This document shows positions 1-5,839 of a stretch of DNA of 9,821 nucleotides, one piece after another. This stretch comes from Thermocaproicibacter sp002397355 (lineage in GTDB: Bacteria; Bacillota; Clostridia; Oscillospirales; Acutalibacteraceae). Location of the stretch: the NCBI GenBank assembly GCA_036830905.1, contig DAISNS010000074.1:1-9821 (forward strand), read 5' to 3'. A model generated the notes under the pieces. The model was given only the letters and a program-made list of their open reading frames with translations, did not search any database and was not told the DNA's origin. The position numbers and the translations under genes are program-made. Within the stretch, counting starts at the first letter, position 1. Each line of letters opens with the position of its first letter.

Positions 1-97
1 ATTGTACCTTCCCGGATGCCATACTTTCAAGGTGCATGTGGGCTTGACGGTTACGTCAAAACGCTGTCCGCCGCTTAGACCAAAATAATGTCATTTT

Positions 98-140
98 GAA
101 GACGAAGCATCTGAAAAAGCGATGCTTTGTCTTCTTTTTA
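98..140 (+). terminator. Strong rho-independent terminator
   Basis: Two 14-nt arms (98-111 and 121-134) pair fully, counting one G-U pair, around a 9-nt loop. A run of T follows at 135-139. There is no T run on the opposite side, so it acts on + strand transcription and implies an upstream + strand gene. Two frames end shortly before it (stops at 76-78 and 86-88) and both are too short to identify. Confidence 0.85.
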
Positions 141-408
141 TGCTGTCTGCGTTGTTATTGCTGCGCTATTTAAAGTTCTAAGAGCAGCTAAGACATTGGT
201 CAGTCAGACACAAGGCTGTAATCTGAAACACCAAACTCTTCCGCTTGCCCCGGTCGCGGGTACAGGGAAAGCCCGGCCTACAGGCCGGTTCCCTCTTACG
301 TTATCCCGGAAACGGAATACGGGGTCCCCATTTTCAGGCGGTTGGTCCGGGCGACGGCGGCCGCGCTGACCGATAAAGAAAAAAGACGGCTCTATTTACC
401 GCAGGTGA
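141..408. other. Intergenic stretch without a recognisable gene
   Basis: No open frame here has a plausible ribosome binding site or family resemblance. The only visible structure is potential RNA folding. A hairpin has arms 273-278 and 283-288 (loop 279-282), extended by outer pairing of 265-269 with 289-293. There are also several short GC-rich self-complementary patches between 305 and 375. It could be untranslated sequence or a decayed region. Confidence 0.4.
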
Positions 409-651
409 TTATTTTCCGGCCAGTTCATCCATGGTTACGCCGAAAAATTTTGCGAACGCTTTCAGCTCGATGTCCGTGACAAAACGACGGCCGCTCTCCA
501 TTTGCTGAATCGCGTTTTTGTTCAGATCCATGCCCGCCAGTTGCATTTGATCCGCCAAAGCGCGCTGAGACAGACGCTTTTCTTTGCGCAGCTCGACAAT
601 CTTGCCGCCGCACAGGTTGAGTGTCCCGTCCGCATTTTTGTTTTTAAACAT
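409..651 (-). CDS. Small XRE (Cro/C1-type) helix-turn-helix regulator
   Basis: An 80-residue DNA-binding protein made almost entirely of one Cro/C1-type HTH domain. Residues 17-35 (KIVELRKEKRLSQRALADQ) form helix 1 and the start of the HTH. The recognition helix lies in about residues 44-54 (NKNAIQQMESG), and residues 60-77 match the usual closing helices with the ending 'FFGVTMDEL'. There is no sensor or multimerisation domain, so it is probably a small dimeric repressor. ATG at 651 is the start because an in-frame TGA lies just upstream; a purine-rich GGGAAGAAG is present but 11-14 nt away. It is divergent from the AbrB-like gene with 120 bp of operator-like sequence between them, so it probably controls itself and that gene. 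The target is inferred. I see no clear sigma-A promoter for it and only a weak hairpin with a T-rich tract downstream. Confidence 0.85.
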   Translation of the reverse strand: MFKNKNADGTLNLCGGKIVELRKEKRLSQRALADQMQLAGMDLNKNAIQQMESGRRFVTDIELKAFAKFFGVTMDELAGK

Positions 652-676
652 TGTCGCTCACGCTTCTTCCCCTATT

Positions 677-705
677 TTGACATTTAATACTTGTCATTTT
701 AAAAA
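677..705 (+). promoter_or_regulatory. Probable sigma-A promoter of the AbrB-like gene
   Basis: A perfect -35 TTGACA at 677-682, a 17-nt spacer and a moderate -10 TAAAAA at 700-705. The -35 overlaps an imperfect inverted pair, TGACA (678-682) and TGTCA (692-696), where a repressor could block polymerase. Confidence 0.5.
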
Positions 706-711
706 GCATAT

Positions 712-750
712 GGTCAAATAGATCACAATTTGACCTTTACAAAAGGTCAA
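712..750. promoter_or_regulatory. Overlapping palindromic operator between divergent regulators
   Basis: Three GGTCAA half-sites are arranged as two overlapping inverted repeats. GGTCAAAT (712-719) faces ATTTGACC (728-735) across 8 nt. TTGACCTTT (730-738) faces AAAGGTCAA (742-750) across 3 nt with no mismatch. They lie between the promoter and the Shine-Dalgarno site of the AbrB-like gene, as expected for a transcriptional roadblock operator. The second repeat could also fold in the mRNA leader. Whether the XRE or the AbrB-like protein binds is not known from sequence. Confidence 0.6.
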
Positions 751-771
751 GGAGTAAAAAGGGGGAGAATT

Positions 772-942
772 ATGATACGAAGCAAATTCGTAAGAAGCCT
801 GGATCCGCTAGGGCGAATCGTCTTGCCACAGAATTTCAGAAGCGAAATGCGCTGGGAAAACGGAACAAAAATTTCCATTATCAGGGACGGCGACAAATTG
901 ATTTTGCAAAAAGACAAACCTTCTGTCTTCCTGCAGAAATAA
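772..942 (+). CDS. AbrB/SpoVT-type (MazE-fold) DNA-binding protein
   Basis: A 56-residue swapped-hairpin DNA-binding protein. The family core is clear: 'VRSLDPLGRIVLPQNFR' at residues 7-23 matches the AbrB pattern (hydrophobic-D-x-x-GR-hydrophobic-x-hydrophobic-P-x-x-hydrophobic-R). The second strand pair is 'ISIIRDGDKLILQK' at about 33-46. These proteins dimerise through this domain and act as transition-state regulators or as antitoxins. No toxin gene follows, so a regulator is more likely. ATG at 772 is preceded by GGGGGAG with 5-nt spacing; an upstream in-frame TTG at 730 lies inside the operator palindrome and is rejected as start. Unlike AbrB proper (about 94 residues), it has no C-terminal multimerisation domain. 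Confidence 0.88.
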   Translation: MIRSKFVRSLDPLGRIVLPQNFRSEMRWENGTKISIIRDGDKLILQKDKPSVFLQK

Positions 943-969
943 ATAAAATACAGAGTTTGTGAGGGGAAA

Positions 970-1017
970 ATGCTGTTTTGGCTTTTTGTCCTGGCTTCGG
1001 CAGCTAAGCGGAGTTAA
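970..1017 (+). CDS. Possible 15-residue hydrophobic peptide
   Basis: A very short frame, starting MLFWLFVLA and ending in basic residues (AKRS), begins 27 nt after the AbrB-like gene. It has GAGGGG 4 nt before its ATG. Hydrophobic N-terminus plus basic tail fits a small membrane peptide, but a frame this short can easily arise by chance. It could be co-transcribed with the AbrB-like gene. No homologue recognised. Confidence 0.2.
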   Translation: MLFWLFVLASAAKRS

Positions 1018-1081
1018 TACATATTTGCCTTGCCATGCGGTTTGTAACGGGGATTGTATCCCCCCTGTTCGGCCCCCAAAA

Positions 1082-2074
1082 CTACCTTCTCAGAAAGACC
1101 GGCTGTTCGACCGGCGGGCCCAGGGAAACCATCCGGTCTCCGTAGAAATAATGCTCCCGGAGGCCGGCCGTCTCGATCACGCTTCCCCCGTATGCCCGGA
1201 AGAAATATTCGCAGGTGTCGGTATTGATAAAGGCGGTGTACTGCGTGTAGTCGTACGCGCCCGTCGCCGTAACGACGCTTCCCTTCGGGATGGTGACGCA
1301 GTCCATCAGATGGAAACAGGCCGCGACCATTTCGTCCGGGCCCTCCGGCAGAAAAACGTGCGATTTCTGGTATGCGATCCGCACGAACCGTTCGGGGGAG
1401 GTATACCCTCCCGGCAGAAGCGCGGTGCCGCCCGCCTGCCCGAAGGGGGTGAGCTTCACGCCGCTCCATGACGCCGCCTCTTTCTGCTCCGGGGAAACGT
1501 TCATGTAATTTCTCAGGTTCGTCGTCTGCCATTCGAAATCCGGGCTGTTCGCCAGCACGCCGATCCTGTTGTCGTACAGCTTCAGGCCGTGCTCCGTCGG
1601 TTCCACCACGACGCTTTTTCCGCTCCGGTCCGTCGCGATCCAATGCAGGGGCGCGGCCGTCCCGGTCACGGGGTCCCGCAGCCCCGCGATGGAGATCCGG
1701 GGAACCAGGCTCTTCAGCTCCTCGACGGAGCCGCATTTTCCCAGGATGAAGTGGAGAAATTCCAGAGACGAGATCTGCTCCTTCCCGCTTTTTCCCGAAG
1801 CCCCGCCGTACTGCGCGTATCCGGCGAAATAAAGCGCGGCGGCGGCGAACCCGTTCTCGTTGACGCCGTCGAAGAAGCCCAGCATGCCGTCTTCCTGCTG
1901 GCCCATCGCGATCAGGCCGTAGGAATCTTTGAAAACCCGCCCGTCGAGCGCGCTTTTCCAAAGGAACCCTTTCGGGGCGATCATGAGCTGCGGCTCGATC
2001 GGATGCGAAAAGTCCAGAGTCCGTCCTAAAAAATTCTGTCCGCGGCCGCTTTGAAGCGCGATCGCCGTGCACAT
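1082..2074 (-). CDS. Choloylglycine hydrolase / penicillin V acylase family (linear amide C-N hydrolase)
   Basis: A 330-residue Ntn-hydrolase that cleaves a linear amide bond, in known members conjugated bile salts or penicillin V. Cys2 becomes the N-terminal nucleophile after Met removal. Family catalytic residues are in register: Cys2, Arg18 and Asp21 ('GRTLD'), Asn176 in 'LANSPDF' and Arg229 in 'SPERF'. The 'NENGFA' loop is at 72-77. There is no signal peptide, so it is cytoplasmic, and the length matches Gram-positive members. ATG at 2074 has GGAGAGGAG 6 nt upstream, and the Cys2 requirement fixes this start. Position 82 is Tyr ('ALYFAGYA'), where characterised bile salt hydrolases usually have Asn and penicillin V acylases Tyr, so the substrate should not be assumed to be bile salts. 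It stands alone downstream of the membrane-protein gene, separated by a terminator. I see no obvious promoter. Confidence 0.92.
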   Translation of the reverse strand: MCTAIALQSGRGQNFLGRTLDFSHPIEPQLMIAPKGFLWKSALDGRVFKDSYGLIAMGQQEDGMLGFFDGVNENGFAAAALYFAGYAQYGGASGKSGKEQISSLEFLHFILGKCGSVEELKSLVPRISIAGLRDPVTGTAAPLHWIATDRSGKSVVVEPTEHGLKLYDNRIGVLANSPDFEWQTTNLRNYMNVSPEQKEAASWSGVKLTPFGQAGGTALLPGGYTSPERFVRIAYQKSHVFLPEGPDEMVAACFHLMDCVTIPKGSVVTATGAYDYTQYTAFINTDTCEYFFRAYGGSVIETAGLREHYFYGDRMVSLGPPVEQPVFLRR

Positions 2075-2186
2075 GGCTGCTCCTCTCCTTCCGTGGCCTT
2101 CCCGGCCCCTAATCCATGATATCGCCGCGCGCGAAAATTGTTTCGGATTTTCCTTTCGCGTTTGCAGAAAAAATGAGTGAAAAACG

Positions 2187-2215
2187 GGCGTACCGGAATT
2201 TTTTTCCGATACGCC
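2187..2215 (-). terminator. Terminator after the membrane-protein gene
   Basis: Twelve-nt arms (2187-2198 and 2204-2215) pair around a 5-nt loop. Read on the - strand, the only non-Watson-Crick position is a G-U wobble and the stem is followed by CG and five T. On the + strand the same position is an A-C mismatch, although five T also follow. The - strand reading is favoured because the gene ending at 2272 is on that strand. Confidence 0.75.
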
Positions 2216-2271
2216 TTTTTGTTCTTTGGTTTTGCGTGCGACGCCACCGATCGCGCTGGAAGCGGCGAGGT

Positions 2272-2907
2272 TTATTGGATGATCTGCAGGACCGTTCCTT
2301 CCGGCAGCGAGTAGTATTCCCTGATGTCTTTTGCATACGCGGGATGGAACGCGTTGAAATACATATATTCCAGGTCGAATTTGCGGTTGTCGATCACGAT
2401 CGTGTCGCTCTTTCCGCTTTGCACGTCGCTGATCTGACGGTCGATGTCGAGGAAAACGCTGTAATTCCTCACGACCGCAGCCGCGGCGATCAGCATCGAG
2501 CACAAGCCGACGGCGGCGACGGAAAGGCGCGCGGCGTTCCCGAACCTGAAATGCAGCTCCTGGAACAGCGAGACGGCCAGCAGGTAATCCAGCAGCACCA
2601 GCGGCAGCAGCGGGCGTCCCCAGGAACCCACGGCGGCGGGGATCGCCTGGGAGCTCCACATGCCGATGAACAGCACCACGGCATACCGGTACTTTCCGCA
2701 CGCTTTCGCCGCCCGGATCATCGCGATCAGGCAGACGACGAGAAAAGAGATCCAGTAAACCACGGCGGCGAGCTCGGCCAGCAGCCTCAGCCTGGTATTG
2801 ATCTCCGCGACGGGCTGGCGCGCATACGGCAGCTTCAGCATGGGGTACATGGCGAAGGCCACGATCCCCGCCGTCAGGTAAAAAGGAAAGAACGGGGATG
2901 TCCGGTC
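2272..2907 (-). pseudogene. C-terminal part of DUF6056-like membrane protein, cut off by an in-frame TGA
   Basis: This frame directly continues, without frameshift, the frame of the membrane protein at 2908-3807; only a TGA at 2908-2910 separates them. It encodes 211 residues. Three to five hydrophobic segments (for example the stretch around 'YLTAGIVAFAMYP', 'LAAVVYWISFLVVCLIAM' and 'VGLCSMLIAAAAVV') are followed by a soluble tail of about 90 residues ending 'EGTVLQIIQ'. The internal GTG at 2862 could in principle start a 196-residue product, but I see no Shine-Dalgarno site for it and it lies in the middle of a transmembrane segment. A remnant or readthrough product is more likely than a separate gene. 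The terminator at 2187-2215 follows its TAA. Confidence 0.7.
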
Positions 2908-3807
2908 TCAGGCGCTCCCCCGGTCTTTGGCGCTCCCCGCCGCATGGATCAGGAAAAGCGCGCAGATACCCATGAGAACGGTCCAGAAAAGGCAGTCGTT
3001 GAAGACGCTGCTGAAATAGGTCGGCAGATTGTTCAGGATGACGCCCCTGATCCCGAGGCTGTCCGCGGGGCGCGCCGAAGAATGCAGCCGGTAATACCCT
3101 CCCGGGCAGGTCAGGGTGAAAACCGTGGTCAGCAGCGACAGGATGCAAAGCGTCCAGACACAGCGCGTCATCTGCTTCGACCGGATCAGGTAAACGGCCG
3201 CAGCCGCGCACATGCCGAAGATCAGCAGGGCCATTTGCTCGTGCAGGAGCCCGGCGGCGGACAGGCAGACCGGCGAGAGATACCGGAGCGGCTTGGGGAA
3301 CGGGCGGTCCCGCAGGATGCTGTAAATCGGCAGGAAGCCGACCAGCATCAGGAAAAACGGATACAGATAGTTGCAGGAACCGTCCATCCAGACGAAAGCG
3401 TCCCCGTAGAGGTTATGCGTCACCGGCATCAGGCCGGGGAAAACGGCGCAGAGGGCCGCAAGGCAGAAATCCGCGCGGATCCGCTCCGGCTTTTTTGGAA
3501 CCACGTAGCCCCGCACATAGTAAAACATCAGGAGAGACGTTCCGCAGATCACCAGGGGCGTCGCGATTTTCCAGATGCGGAGCCCGTCGAGCAGCAGGAA
3601 CTGCGCGAACATATTGGCCATCCGGGATCCCGCCACCGAATAATAATACTTGTAAAAAGAAAAAATCTTCTGGAAAGATCCCCCCTTGATCAGAAAGGTG
3701 AAATCATCCCCCTGCGGAAAACCGTGGGAATACTGGAAAAACAGCAGAATCAGAACAAGGAGAAACGGAGTGTAAACCAGAGCCCTTTTTCGATCCGGCT
3801 TTTGCAT
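2908..3807 (-). CDS. N-terminal part of DUF6056-like polytopic membrane protein
   Basis: 299 residues before the premature TGA; the undisrupted gene (2272-3807) would encode 511. About seven hydrophobic segments are visible (roughly 10-26, 80-98, 114-130, 145-164, 176-208, 217-235, 268-288). Motifs resemble the DUF6056/GT-C-like membrane family: 'GDDFTF' at 33-38, 'SRMANMF' at 61-67, 'LLHEQ' at 187-191 and 'CPGGYYR' at 234-240. Such proteins are often found in cell-envelope glycan loci and are presumed glycan-modifying, but no reaction is established. ATG at 3807 is chosen because GGTGAT precedes it and the first membrane helix follows directly. The frame stays open upstream without a better start. 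A near-consensus promoter lies about 150 bp upstream. DUF6056 assignment is from remembered motifs, so moderate. Confidence 0.7.
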   Translation of the reverse strand: MQKPDRKRALVYTPFLLVLILLFFQYSHGFPQGDDFTFLIKGGSFQKIFSFYKYYYSVAGSRMANMFAQFLLLDGLRIWKIATPLVICGTSLLMFYYVRGYVVPKKPERIRADFCLAALCAVFPGLMPVTHNLYGDAFVWMDGSCNYLYPFFLMLVGFLPIYSILRDRPFPKPLRYLSPVCLSAAGLLHEQMALLIFGMCAAAAVYLIRSKQMTRCVWTLCILSLLTTVFTLTCPGGYYRLHSSARPADSLGIRGVILNNLPTYFSSVFNDCLFWTVLMGICALFLIHAAGSAKDRGSA

Positions 3808-3962
3808 CAAATCACCCGTCTTCCGATTGAGAATATTTTGCAGCGGGGATCGCGGACGCAGGGATAGACCGCCCGTGCCCGGGAAGGCCGTTGCCGCCGC
3901 TCCCGGTTTAACGCGTCCCGTATAATAATGAGAGACGATATTTAGGATTCCAAAAGAAAGCC

Positions 3963-4017
3963 ATTTGATCATATGCCGTTTCGTCTTTCTTGTCAAGGCG
4001 CTTTCCCTCCGTTCCGA
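3963..4017. repeat. 55-bp exact direct repeat, left copy, at assembly gap
   Basis: Identical over 55 bases to 4118-4172, and it touches the run of N. Exact identity, abutting position and length 55 (a common de Bruijn k-mer size) point to two contig ends sharing the same k-mer rather than a biological repeat. Confidence 0.85.
3968..3996 (-). promoter_or_regulatory. Near-consensus sigma-A promoter of the membrane-protein gene
   Basis: On the - strand: -35 TTGACA (complement of 3991-3996), 17-nt spacer, -10 TATGAT (complement of 3968-3973). It predicts a leader of roughly 150 nt before ATG at 3807. The whole promoter lies inside the 55-bp duplicated segment, so an identical copy appears at 4123-4151, which is probably an assembly effect. 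Confidence 0.75.
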
Positions 4018-4117
4018 NNNNNNNNNNNNNNNNNNNNNNNNNNNNNNNNNNNNNNNNNNNNNNNNNNNNNNNNNNNNNNNNNNNNNNNNNNNNNNNNNNN
4101 NNNNNNNNNNNNNNNNN
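4018..4117. other. Assembly gap of 100 N
   Basis: Exactly 100 undetermined bases, a usual placeholder for a gap of unknown size. Because both flanks are the same 55 bp, the real gap may be zero with one copy of the repeat. A branch point or longer repeat is also possible. Confidence 0.95.
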
Positions 4118-4172
4118 ATTTGATCATATGCCGTTTCGTCTTTCTTGTCAAGGCGCTTTCCCTCCGTTCCGA
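4118..4172. repeat. 55-bp exact direct repeat, right copy, at assembly gap
   Basis: Second copy of the segment at 3963-4017. It starts directly after the N run and also carries the - strand promoter sequence (4123-4151), which here would point into the gap. Confidence 0.85.
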
Positions 4173-4223
4173 GGCGGGCGCCGTGCCGGCCGGTCCGCGC
4201 CGCTAAAAATCGCGCAAATTCTC

Positions 4224-4253
4224 TTGTGCGGCCGGCGCGTTTGCGGCTATAAT
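4224..4253 (+). promoter_or_regulatory. Possible promoter of the RNA ligase-SDR pair
   Basis: A perfect -10 TATAAT at 4248-4253, with a weak -35 TTGTGC at 4224-4229 and an 18-nt spacer. Transcription would begin about 125 nt before the thpR-like start. Confidence 0.45.
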
Positions 4254-4385
4254 AAGACAAGGGATTTTTTTGAAAGAAAATATCGTGCCGCGGCCCGCCC
4301 CGCGAACGGGACGGGAAATTCCGGCGGTCCCCGGTCCGTATGGATGAAAAACCGTAAACACGGCGGAAAGGAGCGGACCATCAGA

Positions 4386-4917
4386 ATGCGTTTGTTCTTT
4401 GCGATCTGTCTTGACGAGGCGGCGAAGGATTCTCTCTGCGCCGCGATGGAAGCGATGCGCCCCGGCTTCGAGCGCGCGGGCTTTACGCCGCGCGAAAACC
4501 TGCATCTGACGCTTGTGTTCCTGGGGGAGACGCCGCCGGCGCGCCTGCCGGCGCTGCGCGCGGCGATGGACGCCGTTTCCGCTGTGCGTCGGCGGCGTCG
4601 GCTGTTTCCGGCAGCCGGGCGGCAGGCTTTACTGGGCCGGCGTGGAGCGCAGCGGGCCGCTCATGGCGCTTTACGATTCCCTGCGCGCGGAGCTGGAGCG
4701 GCGGGGTTTCCGCGTGGACGCGCGGCCCTACCGCCCGCACCTGACGCTTGCGCGCCGGGCGGTGCTGCGGGAGGACGATACCGGAAGCGCGATCGCCGTG
4801 CCCGTGATACGGGTGGACGTGAAACGGTTCAGCCTGATGCGGTCCGACCTCGGCGGCGGGCGGCCGGTGTACACCGAGCTTGCCGGAAAGGAACTGGGAA
4901 AGGCGGCGGAACCGTGA
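4386..4917 (+). pseudogene. thpR: 2'-5' RNA ligase / RNA 2',3'-cyclic phosphodiesterase family, frameshifted
   Basis: A 2H-phosphoesterase superfamily member. Both catalytic HxTx motifs are present but in different frames: 'NLHLTLVFLG' (His40, Thr42) in the frame of ATG 4386, and 'PYRPHLTLAR' (His codon at 4738-4740) in the +1 frame that ends with TGA at 4915. The N-terminus 'MRLFFAICLD' is typical. The frames cross near 4569-4595: the first reads 'MDAVSA' then low-complexity Arg, while the other gives the expected 'PFPLCVGGVGCF' and 'LYWAGVE'. One skipped base would give about 176 residues, normal for the family. As written, neither half carries both catalytic motifs, so it is inactive unless this is a sequence error. 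GGAG lies 12 nt before the ATG, longer than usual. Confidence 0.82.
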
Positions 4918-5666
4918 AAGCTCTGGTTACGGGCGCCAGCTCCGGCATCGGGCGCGAGATCGCCCGGCTCCTCGCCGCGCGCGGCTGCAGCCTCGTCCTC
5001 GTCGCCCGCCGGCTGGACCGGCTGGAGGAGCTGCGCCGGGAGCTGAAGACGGAGGCCGTCGCCGTCGCGTGCGACCTTTCGGACGAGGACGGCTGCTTCC
5101 GCCTGTACGAGCAAATGAAGGGCGAGGGCGTCGACGTGCTCGTCAACTGCGCGGGCTTCGGCGTGTTCGGGCCGTTCCTGGAGACGGACCTCCGGCGCGA
5201 GCTGGAGATGCTGGATGTGAACGTCCGCGCGCTGCATATCCTCACGAAGCTTTTCTGCCGCGACTTCGCCGCGCGCGGAAGCGGATATGTCCTGAATGTG
5301 GCGTCCGCAGCGGCGTTTCAGCCGGGGCCGCTGTTTTCCTCCTATTACGCCTCGAAAGCGTATGTGCTCCGGCTGACGGAGGCGCTCGCCGAGGAGCTTC
5401 GCCGGGCGGGAAGCGGCGTGAGCGTGAGCGCGTTCTGCCCCGGCCCGGTGGAGACGGAATTCAACGGAACGGCGGGCGTGCGCTTTGCGCTCGGAGGCAT
5501 TTCCGCGCAGCAGGCGGCGCGCTGCGCGGTGGACGGCATGTTCGCGCGGAAAACGGTGATCGTCCCGGGCGCGGCGATGAAGGCGGCCCGCTTTTTCGAG
5601 CGCTTCCTGCCCGAGCGCGCCGTCGTTCGCGCGGCCGGCTGGTTCCAGAGCAAGAAATCCGGCTGA
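4914..5666 (+). CDS. Short-chain dehydrogenase/reductase (DltE/COG0300-like)
   Basis: A 250-residue classical SDR with a Rossmann fold, an NAD(P)(H)-dependent oxidoreductase, cytoplasmic. Visible: 'TGASSGIG' at 6-13 (dinucleotide binding), 'ARR' at 31-33 (basic residues after strand 2, which suggest NADP), Asp53 in 'CDLSD', 'NCAG' at 78-81, Asn103 in 'DVNV', catalytic Ser131 and Tyr144/Lys148 ('YYASK'), and 'PGPVETEF' at 176-183. The tail carries a basic, aromatic segment as in DltE/YqjQ-like members. Substrate cannot be read from sequence. The start is GTG at 4914, overlapping the TGA of the thpR-like gene in GTGA, so translation is probably coupled. Its frame is also open from the thpR start, so a 426-residue chimera from ATG 4386 is possible in the present sequence. 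Confidence 0.9.
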   Translation: MKALVTGASSGIGREIARLLAARGCSLVLVARRLDRLEELRRELKTEAVAVACDLSDEDGCFRLYEQMKGEGVDVLVNCAGFGVFGPFLETDLRRELEMLDVNVRALHILTKLFCRDFAARGSGYVLNVASAAAFQPGPLFSSYYASKAYVLRLTEALAEELRRAGSGVSVSAFCPGPVETEFNGTAGVRFALGGISAQQAARCAVDGMFARKTVIVPGAAMKAARFFERFLPERAVVRAAGWFQSKKSG

Positions 5667-5756
5667 GCGGGGAGAACCGGCGTGCGCCTCGGGAACCGTT
5701 CCCGGCCCTGCCGCGCCCGCTTCCGGAAAAACCGGGCCTTCCTTCGCGCTCCCCGC

Positions 5757-5785
5757 TGGACAGGCCCGGCGGGAACCGGTATAAT
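5757..5785 (+). promoter_or_regulatory. Sigma-A promoter of the two-component operon
   Basis: -35 TGGACA (5757-5762, five of six), 17-nt spacer, perfect -10 TATAAT (5780-5785). It lies 54 nt before the response-regulator start. The -35 overlaps CTCCCCGCT (5749-5757), the complement of 5666-5674 at the SDR stop, so a long-range stem could form across this intergenic region. There is no T tract, so I do not call a terminator. Confidence 0.75.
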
Positions 5786-5839
5786 CGAAGCGGAAGGTCA
5801 AGATGCCCGCCGGAGCCGGCCGGCGGAGCGGTGAAAGGA

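Noticed and set aside
1..88. C-terminal end of an upstream CDS
   Set aside because: The terminator at 98-140 implies one, but two frames (stops at 76-78 and 86-88) are equally possible and neither is recognisable, so no frame was called.
2908..2910. TGA as selenocysteine codon
   Set aside because: The position is a hydrophilic loop between membrane helices in a family without redox function, and no obvious SECIS-like hairpin follows immediately.
2116..3867. 583-codon open frame on the + strand
   Set aside because: Antisense to the membrane-protein gene, composition is low-complexity Arg/Gln/Asp, and no motif or ribosome site is visible.
3921..3926. Perfect TATAAT on the + strand
   Set aside because: No acceptable -35 at 16-18 nt and no + strand gene within reach before the gap.
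5666..5757. Long inverted repeat (5666-5674 with 5749-5757) and inner hairpins as a terminator
   Set aside because: GC-rich stems are present but there is no T run, and the right arm overlaps the -35 box of the next promoter.
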